This document shows, in pieces, positions 27,709-36,687 of a stretch of 64,000 bases of DNA. The translations under genes were made by a program, and so were the position numbers. The stretch is from contig CAWCUU010000002.1 of the NCBI GenBank assembly GCA_963798855.1, forward strand, positions 1,550,001 to 1,614,000, given 5' to 3'. The notes beneath the pieces are model-generated. The model was not told where the DNA came from, made no database searches, and worked only from the letters and a program-made list of their open reading frames with translations. This stretch comes from CAWCUU01 sp963798855. Its GTDB lineage: Bacteria > Gemmatimonadota > Gemmatimonadetes > Longimicrobiales > RSA9. Numbering within the stretch: the first letter of the stretch is position 1; every line of letters begins with the position of its first letter.

Positions 27709-28469
27709 TCAATCGCCCTTGTCCACCGGTCTTGTCATGGCTTCGGCATATCCCGTCGACCTCGCCCGATCCAGAAGTTCGTCCAGCATGGTGGCCACCA
27801 CGTCACCAACGTCGGCGTCCTGAGAGCGGAGTCTCTCAGCCGCGGCTCAAACCAGCTGAACAGTGCGTCCACTACGTTGGGGTTCCTTGACCAGCGGGAC
27901 AGCATGCGGGTCATCAACTGGCCCTGGCCAAGGAACCTTTCATTCATGGCAGCGATGTCCTCGACCATCTTGATCGTGATCCGATCCTTCGGAGCGATGA
28001 ACTCCCCGTCCCTCAAATCAACGTACAGGGACGCGTTCTTAGCGGAGTTAGATTGACTGTGAAATTCTGCTTGCATGGCTTTGAACGCGCTGAGTGCCAG
28101 ATCCGAGTTGCCCTCGCTCCGAGCAGTCAACTCCGCTTCGGCGGCGGGTATCATATAGGCGTTCGTGTAGTTCTTCGCCCGATGATTGGCGAACACTCTC
28201 GCCAATTCGTCTAGGTCAGGCCCCTCGTAGCCCATGAGCTTACCCGACGCCCAAGCCCCCAGCATGTCAATCTTTGAGCACTCTTCGAGTGATATCTGAT
28301 GGAGCGTCAACGCGCGGCTCAAGGCGCCTGCACCACGCAAGAGGACGGCTTCGTTATACAGATCGGAGGCGTTGTCAAAGATCTTCGCTGCGCCCTCAGC
28401 GAGTGCCGCGACGATCGCAGTCGTTTCGGAAGAACCGCCTTGGCACGTTGTTTCGTGCTCGTCCGACAT
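27709..28469 (-). pseudogene. AbiV family abortive-infection protein, frameshift near the end
   Basis: From ATG 28469 the protein begins with a long helix and the AbiV hallmark ALTLHQISLEECSKI (residues 53-67), the E-E-x-x-K of this HEPN-like family. It continues normally to about residue 210. There the open frame (ending at 27735) turns implausible, while a +1 frame reads AERLRSQDADVGDVVATMLDE and stops at 27709, so one indel lies near 27840. AbiV in Lactococcus blocks phage translation by binding a phage protein. Here it stands behind the restriction operon, with 227 bp of gene-free DNA between it and the next gene. Confidence 0.68.
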
Positions 28470-28629
28470 CTACCCACCACGCTGTGCAAATTGACCCACC
28501 GTCCGCTCAACGGAACGCATCTCAGATAACTACTGGTTACCGAACCGAACCGTGTTCGGCTTCCTTACCCAGACCGTATCGGAAACACCCGTTCGTAACG
28601 GCTACGTTTCTCGGAGCCATTCTCCCCCT

Positions 28630-30105
28630 TCACACCTGCCTCACCTCCTCCTCCCACCCCACCTCCCCCACCGCGTCCACCGTGAACGCGTAGCTCTCCT
28701 TGCGGTCGTCACGCCCGCTATGAGTGACCGCCAACACGCGATGCCCGTCGGTGCGGATGTGGACGATCCCGAACGTCGTCTTGGCGTAGCTGTTCTGGAC
28801 GCGCTCGGACTTCGCGGACTCGTTGCCAGCGTCGGTGATGTCGTGGACGAAGCGGGGGCCGAGGCGCTGGAAGAAGGCGACCATCTCGGTCACGTAGATG
28901 AGCGGCTTCTCGACGGTGGCGCGGGAGTACTTGCCGAGCGCGCCGACAAGGCCGGCGCGCGGGTGGATGTACTCCTTGGCGGCGTTCTCGTCGCCGGAGG
29001 AGACGACGCTGACGACGGGGCGGACGGCCTCGAGCATGCGCGGGCTGAAGTCGGCGGAGCCGTGGTGCGGGACCTTGAGCACCTCGGCGGCGAGGGAGGT
29101 GCCGTCGGCGCGGGTGCGCTCGAGCAGGCCGGTCTCGGACTCGGCGTTGAGGTCGGCGCCGAACAGGAAGCGCACGTCGCCGTAGGTCAGCTTGAGCACG
29201 ATGGAGTGGCCGTTGATCGTGTGGCTGGCGGAGAGCGAGCTGCTGCCCTCGGCGTGGAGGAAGGGCAGCGCGGGCTTCCCGGCGACGTCGCCCGGGATCG
29301 GGCCGAGCACCTCGATGCCGACGCCGTCGCCGGCGACGAAGTCGAACGCGGCGTCGTCGCCGTAGGAGAGGCGCCGGACGTCGAGGGCGGGCGTACGCGT
29401 GCCCATCGCGACGAGCGCGGCCTTCCAGTCGCGGAAGTCGCCGTTCATGCGCGAGTCCGGCACCGCGCGCAGGTCGTCCTCCAGCTCCGTCGCCCAGGTG
29501 CGGCCGTCCGCCTTTCTGCTGGCGCCGAACATCTCGGCTTCGGGGCGACGCTTGCCGTTCTTCGACGCCGGCGCCTTCACGAGCCCGTTGTGGTAGACGC
29601 GCGCGCAGTCGATGATCGGGCCGGTGCGACCCGGCCGCGTCGCGTTCGCGAGCTTCGTCAGGCCCGCAAAGTGGTCGGCGTCGCCGTGCGTGACGACGAT
29701 CGCGGCGACGTCGAGCGACTTCGTGCGCAGCACGTGCGACCACGCGGCGCCCACGTAGCGCGTCAGGTGCTCCTCCTCGCCGCCGTCGACGAGGATCAGC
29801 CGGCCGCCCGGCGTCTCGATGATCGCGGCGTCGCCCTGGCCGACGTCGACGAAGCGGACCTTGAGCAGCGGCGCCGGCCGGAATCGCGCCGTCGCGGGGA
29901 TCAGCCCGTCCAGCCAGTCGTAGCGATGGGTGGCGTCGTTCCAGACGCGCTTGAGCTGGACGACGTGCCAGAAGTCGCCCTCCTGCCCCGCGACGCGCAC
30001 GTCGTCGCCCCAGAAGAGCGTCGCGAGCAGCTGCTTCTTCCCGGTCGCGAGGAAGTGGTCGCGGTCGTAGACGCGGATGATGTCGTCGTCGAGGAAGCGG
30101 CGCAT
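28630..30105 (-). CDS. ComEC/Rec2-like metallo-beta-lactamase-fold protein
   Basis: A 491-residue intact protein without signal peptide. Residues about 15-70 may form an SH3-like domain. The MBL fold follows: VDVGQGDAAII (86-96), the zinc motif THGDADH (139-145), and VPHHGS near residue 345. The C-terminal 90 residues form a beta-rich tail. This is the soluble MBL type related to the C-terminal part of ComEC, probably a nuclease or phosphodiesterase. Similar proteins occur in defence islands and as partners of toxins, but no partner is clear here. The upstream region carries the second copy of the 27-bp repeat. Confidence 0.75.
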   Translation of the reverse strand: MRRFLDDDIIRVYDRDHFLATGKKQLLATLFWGDDVRVAGQEGDFWHVVQLKRVWNDATHRYDWLDGLIPATARFRPAPLLKVRFVDVGQGDAAIIETPGGRLILVDGGEEEHLTRYVGAAWSHVLRTKSLDVAAIVVTHGDADHFAGLTKLANATRPGRTGPIIDCARVYHNGLVKAPASKNGKRRPEAEMFGASRKADGRTWATELEDDLRAVPDSRMNGDFRDWKAALVAMGTRTPALDVRRLSYGDDAAFDFVAGDGVGIEVLGPIPGDVAGKPALPFLHAEGSSSLSASHTINGHSIVLKLTYGDVRFLFGADLNAESETGLLERTRADGTSLAAEVLKVPHHGSADFSPRMLEAVRPVVSVVSSGDENAAKEYIHPRAGLVGALGKYSRATVEKPLIYVTEMVAFFQRLGPRFVHDITDAGNESAKSERVQNSYAKTTFGIVHIRTDGHRVLAVTHSGRDDRKESYAFTVDAVGEVGWEEEVRQV

Positions 30106-30159
30106 GAAGCGTGGCCCTGCGTCGGGTTCTGGTCGATAGGAACTCGGGACATCTTTCTA

Positions 30160-30186
30160 AATGCCGGAGAGGGGTGGATGGTTACA
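30160..30186. repeat. 27-bp dispersed repeat, copy 2
   Basis: Matches 982-1008 with one substitution. It lies 55 bp upstream of the ComEC-like start codon and is followed by a G-rich block (30187-30275) of GCGGGCGAGGGC-type units with no gene. Confidence 0.6.
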
Positions 30187-30278
30187 AGGGTCACGCGGGC
30201 GAGGGCGGGGGGCGCGGGCGAGGGCGAGGGGAACTGCGCGGGGTGAGGGCGGGGGGAGTGGGCGCGGGCGCGGGGGAC

Positions 30279-30722
30279 TTACTCTCCCAGCGCCTCCAGG
30301 TCGGCCAGGTCCTTCAGTCGGCCGGACGCGCGCTTGTTCGCGACGAGGGACTCGCGACCGAGGAACGGCACCTCGAGAGAGTCGATCCGCTGAACCAGGC
30401 GAAGCGGCCAGGCGTCCTGGAAGCGAAGCCCGCTCACGTCGGTCAGAATGTCGATCCGCCGGGGCGGAAGCCCGAGCTGGATCACGGCTTCGGGACGTCG
30501 CAGATCGTCGACCGTGATCTGAAGGTCCGCCACGGGCGCGCCGAAGGCGATGACGGCATTCCATACGCGTTCCGGATTGTCCGCGTCTCGCGAGATCCAG
30601 ATGTCGATGTCACCCGTGGCCCGCGGCAGGCCGTGGACGGCCAGCGCATGCGCGCCCGCGACGAGAAAACGGGCGCCGGCATCGAGGAGCGCTTGCAGGA
30701 AGTCGAGGAAATCCGGGTTCAC
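30279..30722 (-). CDS. Nucleotidyltransferase-fold protein, likely toxin of a pair
   Basis: A 147-residue protein with the minimal nucleotidyltransferase pattern: VAGAHALAVHGLPRATGDIDIWI, containing G-x-H and D-x-D (D38, D40), and RIDILTDVSG with a third acidic residue. Such stand-alone enzymes (MNT/AbiEii relatives) transfer nucleotides to tRNA or to a partner toxin. Its start overlaps the upstream 79-residue gene by ATGA, so the two are co-translated. It looks complete and catalytically competent. Confidence 0.75.
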   Translation of the reverse strand: MNPDFLDFLQALLDAGARFLVAGAHALAVHGLPRATGDIDIWISRDADNPERVWNAVIAFGAPVADLQITVDDLRRPEAVIQLGLPPRRIDILTDVSGLRFQDAWPLRLVQRIDSLEVPFLGRESLVANKRASGRLKDLADLEALGE

Positions 30723-30958
30723 GGCCCGTCGGCCACGTCGCCGAGGCGAGCGATGCGGATCGGCATCCGGGAGCGGGCGTAGCGGGGAAGGGGCAGGCCG
30801 GCCAGGGCCCAGCTCTCACGCGTGAGGATCTCCACGAGCGCGAGCCGCTCCTCGACGGTGCTCGGCACAGGAGGGAGGGCCTGCTCGTCGAGCGATGTCC
30901 TGCGGACCGTCATCCGCGCGCTCCGGCCTCGGCGGCGAGCAGAGGGTTCGTCGGCCAT
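30719..30958 (-). CDS. Small partner protein of the nucleotidyltransferase
   Basis: A 79-residue basic protein (SARRRGRSARMTVRR, then ALPPVPSTVEERLALVEILT). The helix EERLALVEILTRESWALAG resembles small proteins encoded before DUF6036-type nucleotidyltransferases. It overlaps the downstream gene by four bases, typical of antitoxin-toxin pairs. No DNA-binding motif is clear. Function by association only. Confidence 0.55.
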   Translation of the reverse strand: MADEPSARRRGRSARMTVRRTSLDEQALPPVPSTVEERLALVEILTRESWALAGLPLPRYARSRMPIRIARLGDVADGP

Positions 30959-30970
30959 GGTGAAGTCAAG

Positions 30971-31012
30971 TTATCGGGCGCACCGCGCAGGCGCTATGCG
31001 GCAGATTGCGCC
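30971..31012. repeat. 42-bp dispersed repeat, copy 1
   Basis: Begins TTATCGGGCGCACCGCG and ends GCGGCAGATTGCGC; it recurs at 40573-40614. This copy supplies the last codons of the DUF2442 gene. Confidence 0.6.
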
Positions 31013-31212
31013 TCTGGCCCGAGCCGGGCCAGCGGAGCGACGCCCGCAACCTCCCATTGCTGCAGGGCATCCGGAGAGGCGTGCAGCAGGCGAGGATACC
31101 ACGCCAGTGGAACCGATATTGTGCGCCCATCCATGAGATCCACACTCAGGATGTCATCCGAGATGCGGACGTCCTTCACTCGCTCACCCGCATTAGGCCC
31201 CGAAGAAGTCAT
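30994..31212 (-). CDS. DUF2442 protein with altered C-terminus
   Basis: A 72-residue protein. Residues 10-50 (KDVRISDDILSVDLMDGRTI, then PLAWYPRLLHAS) are a standard DUF2442 domain, usually ending in a G-I-H-W-P-x-I-D-E-D motif. Here that motif is absent: the last residues come from a dispersed 42-bp repeat. The start overlaps the stop of the DUF4160 gene by ATGA. DUF4160/DUF2442 pairs are widespread and toxin-antitoxin-like by context. This copy is probably damaged. Confidence 0.65.
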   Translation of the reverse strand: MTSSGPNAGERVKDVRISDDILSVDLMDGRTISVPLAWYPRLLHASPDALQQWEVAGVAPLARLGPEAQSAA

Positions 31213-31334
31213 TCGGGATGGATCCAGAACTTGGCGCTCATGCCCTCACGATCGACATGTACGTGGGCCGGCTCTCCGAGGTCATGGCTCACGAAATGGC
31301 AGCGATATGGGCCCTTTCGGAGAACCGTCGGCAT
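31209..31334 (-). CDS. DUF4160 protein, short
   Basis: A 41-residue frame, too short for most gene callers. MPTVLRKGPYRCHF, then HVHVDREGMSAKFW is the DUF4160 core. Family members have about 80 residues, with a further helix after the W-x-x-P point where this one stops. It is immediately followed by its usual neighbour DUF2442. Either a truncated copy or the result of an early stop. Confidence 0.6.
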   Translation of the reverse strand: MPTVLRKGPYRCHFVSHDLGEPAHVHVDREGMSAKFWIHPE

Positions 31335-31617
31335 TCCTCACCGTGCCTCGCCTCTGGACGTTGCCGTTCCTTCGAAAACTCTGGTCCCGGCCCGGCTGAG
31401 GCAAGGTTGTGGACAGGCCCTACGGGCATGGTACGGTGCACGGAGGAGTGCTCGCTCTTGGGTCGTGGCATCCCACGAGCGGACAGCCCGAGCAGGCCCA
31501 ATCGCTGCACTGCACGGCCCAAGTCACGTTCTGCCAATCGGTTGCTTCGGAGGCGACGAACGAGGTACGGCTGTTGCCCCTCGCTGGGGACTCGTGCCCC
31601 TGTCACCGGAGGGTGAT

Positions 31618-34133
31618 TTGCTCCAGGATCTCCGCTTTGCGCTCAGGAGTCTGCGCAGGAACCCCGGCTTCAGCGCCATCGCCATCGTGACGCTGGCGCT
31701 CGGCATCGGCGCCAACACCGCGATCTTCAGCGTGGTGGACGCGGTGCTGCTCGAGCCGCTGCCCTATCCCCAGGCGGACCGCCTGGTGTCGCTCGACACG
31801 AAGGTGTCGGGACCGGGCAAGGACGTCTTCGCGTCGGCGATGTCCTACCCCGACGTTCAGCAGCTGCAGGCGCTCACCAGGGATTTCGACGGTGTCGCCC
31901 TGTACAGGGACGCGCGCTACAACTACGCGGGCCAGGACCAGGCGGTCGAGCTGGCCGCCACGGTCGTCTCGCCCGACCTGTTCGGCGTGCTGGGCGTGAG
32001 GCCGGCGGTCGGCCGCGCCTTCACCGGCGCCGAGCTGCACGAGCAGCTCGCCGTACTGAGCTACGGCCTGTGGGCCACCGCGTTCGGCAGCGACCGCAGC
32101 ATCGTGGGCCGCGCGATCGACCTCGACGGCCGGAGCTTCACGGTCGTGGGCGTCATGCCGCGCGGCTTCGCGTTCCCCAACGAGGATACCGAGCTGTGGG
32201 TGCCGCTGGGCGAGGCGCTGCGCTCCGATCCGCAGCTGGAGTTCAACCGCCACTTCTACGCCTTCGAGTCCGTGGCGCGCCTGGCTGCGGGCGCCACGCT
32301 CGTGCAGGCGCGCGCCGACGTCGGCGTGGTGGCGCAGCGCATCAGCGCCGCCGAGCGGGATCAGCCGGGGGGCGGCGAGCGGCGCATCGGGATCAGGATG
32401 CGCTCGGCCGGTCCCGGCCCGGGCCCCGGTGGCGCCGGCCCCAACCCCAAGGTCGCCATCACGACCGGCACCGAGTTCGGCGTCGATCCGCTGAAGGTGG
32501 AAGGGGTCGAGAACGTCCGCTCCGCGTTGCTGGTGCTGTTCGGCGCGGTGGGGTTGGTGCTGTTGATCGCCTGCGCCAACGCGGCGGGGCTGTACGTGGC
32601 CCGCGCCGCCGAGCGCAGGAAGGAGATCGCGGTGCGCCGCGCGCTCGGCGCCGACCGCGCGCGGCTGGCGCGGCAGCTCCTGACCGAGAGCGTGGTGCTG
32701 GCGCTGATCGCGGGGGCCGCGGGCGTGCTGGTGGCGCGCTGGGGCGTCGCCGCCGTGCTCGCCGTCTGGCCGCGCGTGCCGCGCATGAACGAGATCGGGA
32801 TCGACCCCTGGGTGCTCGGCTTCGCGCTCGTCGTCTCGCTCGTGACGGGCCTGGCGTTCGGGCTGCTGCCGGCGCTGCGCGCGACGGCCCCCGGGGTGGA
32901 GGGGGTGCTGCGCGACGAGGGCGGCGCGACGACGGGTTCGCGCCGGCGCCACAGGACGCAGAGCGGCCTCGTGGTGGCGGAGATCGCGCTCGCGCTCGTG
33001 CTGCTGGTTGGCTCGGGGCTCCTGATCCGGAGCTTCGTGCGGCTGACGTCGGTGGATCCCGGCTACGACACGCACGACGTGCTGGCGGCGAGCATCCGGC
33101 TCACGCCCTCGCGCTACGCGGATCCCACGGCGCAGAACCGGTTCTTCCAGGACCTCACGGACGCGCTGGCGCGCAATCCCGGCGTGGCGGACGTGAGCGT
33201 GTCCCGCACGCTGCCGCTCACGGGCGGCGTGGACATCATGGCCTTCGATCCGCGGCGCATTCGTCCGGACGCCGGCGAGGAGTTCCTCGCCGCGCGGCTG
33301 AGCGTGGTCGGTGCCGGGCTACTTCGCGGCGATGGGCATCCCGCTGCGGGGGCGCGACTTCACGCCGCAGGACCGCGCGGATGCTCCGAAGGTCGTCATC
33401 ATGAACCGGCGGCTCACCGACGGCGCTGTGGCCGGGGCAGGATCCGATCGGCAAGATCTTCCCGGTGCCGTCGCTCGGCGGCGACGGATACGACGCGACG
33501 GTCATCGGCACCATCGGAGACGTTCGCTACGCCTCGCTCGACGCCACGCCAATGCCGGAGCTGTACCTGCCGCAGCTCCAGCGGCAGGGCGCGGAGCAGA
33601 TGTGGGTCGTGCTCAAGGCCAAGCGCTCGCCCCTCGCGCTCGCGGGGGCGGTGCGCGAAGCCGTGCGGCAGGTCGATCCCCAGCAGCCGATCGGCGACCT
33701 CGTGACCCTGGATCAGGCGCTGTCGCGCTCGACGGCGGCGCGGCGGCTGAGCATGACGCTGCTCACGCTGTTCGCGGCGCTGGCGGTGGTGCTCGCGCTG
33801 ATCGGGGTCTACGGCATCACGGCGTACGCGGTGACCCAGCGCACGCGCGAGCTGGGCCTGCGCATGGCGATCGGCGCCAGGCCCGCCCAGGTCGTGGGCC
33901 AGCTGCTGCGGGAGAATCTATGGCTCGTGATCGGCGGCCTGGTGCTCGGGATCGCCGGAGCCGCCCTGGCGACGCGCGCGCTGAGCTCGATGCTGTTCGG
34001 CGTCTCGACGCTGGACGTCGTGACGTTCGCGGGTGCTGTGCTCGTGCTCGGGGCGGTGGCGATGCTCGCGACCTACGTGCCGGCGCGCCGGGCGGCGCGG
34101 ATCGATCCAATGGAGGCGTTGCGGGTGGGCTAG
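31618..34133 (+). pseudogene. ADOP/MacB-family ABC transporter permease, two frameshifts
   Basis: The likely start is TTG 31618, five bases after a GGAGG; it begins LLQDLRFALRSLRRNPGFSAI, normal for the family. A MacB_PCD periplasmic domain, an FtsX-type membrane core, a second periplasmic domain and the final four-helix unit (ITAYAVTQRTRELGLRMAIGA) follow, ending DPMEALRVG. The frame shifts near 33312 (AARLSVVG into GYFAAMGIPL) and again near 33435 (before PIGKIFPVPSL). Content is otherwise complete at about 835 residues. ADOP proteins export or sense peptides and lipids in acidobacterial and gemmatimonad genomes; the substrate is unknown. No ATPase partner is nearby. Confidence 0.82.
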
Positions 34134-34214
34134 CGCTGGTTCCGGATCATGGGGTTCCAGCTGCTTCCGTAATGCTGGGGCCGCGCGCGGGCCATCCGCG
34201 ACGTGGGGGGAGAT

Positions 34215-36659
34215 CTACGGACCCTGCTGTGGCCGGGCGGTCTCCTCCAGCAGGGCCAGGAACCTGGGATCGGTCCTGAGCGGGGCGAACAGGGGCTCCA
34301 GCCGGAGCTTGAACCGAAGTGCCGGGTGCTTCTGACGATACGCGGACTCGAGCCATCCGATCGCCGGATCGACCTCACCCAGGGCCAGCCATACGGTGGA
34401 AAGGACGGGATCCCGGCGTCCGGTCCGATCCGCCTCCGCCTTCAGATCCAGCAGGATCTTCCTCGCGTCCTCTCGTCTCCCGGCGAGCGCGAGCGCGCGT
34501 GCCAGACCCGCCCTCGCGGTGAAGCTGCGGGGCGCGAGCTCGACGGCCCGCTCGTGGGCACGCACGGCGTCCGGCGTCCGGCCGGTGACCTCGTAGATGC
34601 TTCCGAGGCTGGTCTGGGCTCGCCAGTACGTCGGCTCGAGCTCGATCGCGCTCTCGAGCGCGGCCACCGCCTCACCGTAGCGACCGGCCGCGGCGAGCGT
34701 ACTTCCGAGCGATTCGTTCTGCGGCGCGGACAGCGGATCCAGCTCCACGCCCCGTCTCTTTTCGGCGACCGCTTCATCCAGGCGGCCGATCGCGGTCAGC
34801 AGGTTGCCGTACCACTGGTGTGCCGTGGCGTAGTCGGGGTCGAGCTCGATCGCGCGCAGGTGCTCCCGTTCGGCCGCCTGCGGATCCCAGGCGTACACGT
34901 CGAGGTAGCCGGCGAGCGCCGTGTGCGCCTCGGCCAGATCGCCATCGAGCTCGAGCGCCTTCATCGCGGCCGCGCGCGTCCGCTCGCCCGCTTCTGCCGG
35001 TGCGACGTCGCCCTGGAAGCCCTGCATCTCGTACGCGAAGGCGAGGCCGGCGTACGCTCGGGCGTAGCGCGGGTCCGCCTCGATCGCACGCCGGAAGTAG
35101 TCGATGGCCCGGGCGAATCCGCCGCTGGTCCGCTGATTCCAGAAGTACCGCCCCTTCAGGTACAGGACGTAGGCCTCCTGACTCGCGGTGGGGCGCCTCG
35201 CCAGGAGCGCGCGTTCCGCCGGGGTGAGCTCCGCCTCCAGCGCGTCGGCAATGTGCAGCGCAATGTCGCTCTGGATGGCGAAGATGTCGGTACCTTCGCG
35301 ATCGTAGCTGTGCGACCACAGCTGAACTCCGTTCGCGGCTTCCACGAGCTCCGCCCTCACGCGGACGCGGTCGCCCTCCCTGCGCACGCTTCCGGTCAGG
35401 ATCGCGTCCGCCTTCAACCGCCTTCCGATCTCGTGAACGTCGTAATGCCTCCCCTCGAGCGCGAACACGGACATGCGGCCGAGCACGCGTACCCCCTGCA
35501 CCCGGGCCACGACCTCGATCAGGTCCTCCGTGAGGCCATCGGCGAAGTACTGCTCCTCCGGATCGCGGCTCAGGTTGGCGAAGGGGAGCACGGCCAGGGT
35601 CGCGGACCGTGCGGCAACGGGTGCGCCGGCGGGTGCGGTCGCCTCCCCGCGGGATACGCTCGGGAAGATCTTCGGGGTGTCCGGACGATCCCGGACGAAG
35701 AACCATGCGCCGCCGGAAACGGCTGCAGCGACCAGGGTGAGTCGCACGGCCACAGCGGCACGCCCGTGGCGCCGGTCCGGCTCGTCGCCCTCGTGCGCGT
35801 GCCCGCCGAGCGGATCCGCGGGCGAGGGTTCGAGGTCGGCATCCACGTCGTCGGCGGGAATCCCGTTCGCGCCCGTAGCCAATGCGTCGCGCGACGCGGT
35901 GGGGGCGAGGCTCGCGGTGTGCGACATCGGCTGCTCGCGGAGCGCGTCGACGGCCGCGTGCAGCTCCACCGGGGGCGTCACGCCCAGATCTTCCTCCAGC
36001 AGCCTCCCGTGGATGCTGGCGTGCTGGAGCGCGCCCGCCCGGTTCCCGCTGCGCTCGAGGGCGGTGATCAGCCGCAGGGCGACGCGTGAGTCGTACGGGT
36101 CGTGCGCCGCCCTCGCCTGCCACCACGCCACCGCGCCCACGAGGTCTCCCGTCGCCTCGGCCGTGCCGGCCAGCGCTTCCAGGGCCGTCGCGAAGTGGCC
36201 GGAAAGGCGGCCGCGCTCGGCCTCCGCCCAGCGCTCGAACTCGGGTGCGTCCGGCAGGAAGAACCCGTCCAGGAAGGGGCCGGCGTACAGCTCCACCGCG
36301 CGCGCCGGATCTCCGCTCCGCAGCGCGGCCTCGAACGCCACGACATCCGGCCCGACCAGCGTCGTATCCAGTCGGACCTGCTCGGAGTCCGACCGGAGCG
36401 CCGCCTCACCCAGCTCCTTCCGGATGACGTAGAGGGCGACGTTGAGGAGGTTGCGGCCCCGGTCGGCGTCGCTCTCGGGCCAGAGATAGGAGATCAGCTT
36501 CTCCCGGCTCATGGGCCGGGGCGGCGGAAGCGCGAGCAGCGCGAGAAGCGCCAGCCGGTGTCGCTGTGCCGCTCGGCCGCCGAGCTGGACCCCATCCCGG
36601 TCCTCGATACGGGGGCTTCCGAGCAGCCGGAGGCGGAAGGAGGGCGGGCTGCTGTTCAT
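34215..36659 (-). CDS. BTAD/SARP-like regulator fused to TolB-N-like and TPR domains
   Basis: About 814 residues from ATG 36659 (an upstream ATG at 36761 is also open). Residues 5-100 are a winged-helix OmpR/SARP DNA-binding domain (RLLGSPRIEDRDG, SREKLISYLWPES). Residues 100-240 are the BTAD helical domain. One membrane helix follows, then a TolB-N/CadC-like region (LAVLPFANLSRDPEEQYFADG, ILTGSVRREGDRVRV) and about ten TPR repeats. The architecture suggests a membrane-bound transcription factor that senses through its periplasmic part. It is divergent from the SnoaL-like lipoprotein gene and may regulate it. It ends 82 bp from the ADOP gene, tail to tail. Confidence 0.85.
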   Translation of the reverse strand: MNSSPPSFRLRLLGSPRIEDRDGVQLGGRAAQRHRLALLALLALPPPRPMSREKLISYLWPESDADRGRNLLNVALYVIRKELGEAALRSDSEQVRLDTTLVGPDVVAFEAALRSGDPARAVELYAGPFLDGFFLPDAPEFERWAEAERGRLSGHFATALEALAGTAEATGDLVGAVAWWQARAAHDPYDSRVALRLITALERSGNRAGALQHASIHGRLLEEDLGVTPPVELHAAVDALREQPMSHTASLAPTASRDALATGANGIPADDVDADLEPSPADPLGGHAHEGDEPDRRHGRAAVAVRLTLVAAAVSGGAWFFVRDRPDTPKIFPSVSRGEATAPAGAPVAARSATLAVLPFANLSRDPEEQYFADGLTEDLIEVVARVQGVRVLGRMSVFALEGRHYDVHEIGRRLKADAILTGSVRREGDRVRVRAELVEAANGVQLWSHSYDREGTDIFAIQSDIALHIADALEAELTPAERALLARRPTASQEAYVLYLKGRYFWNQRTSGGFARAIDYFRRAIEADPRYARAYAGLAFAYEMQGFQGDVAPAEAGERTRAAAMKALELDGDLAEAHTALAGYLDVYAWDPQAAEREHLRAIELDPDYATAHQWYGNLLTAIGRLDEAVAEKRRGVELDPLSAPQNESLGSTLAAAGRYGEAVAALESAIELEPTYWRAQTSLGSIYEVTGRTPDAVRAHERAVELAPRSFTARAGLARALALAGRREDARKILLDLKAEADRTGRRDPVLSTVWLALGEVDPAIGWLESAYRQKHPALRFKLRLEPLFAPLRTDPRFLALLEETARPQQGP

Positions 36660-36687
36660 GGAGAGTTCATGCGGCGACACCTCGAGT

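Noticed and set aside
28552..30246. Plus-strand frame of 564 codons opposite the ComEC-like gene
   Set aside because: Antisense shadow of a gene with complete MBL motifs.
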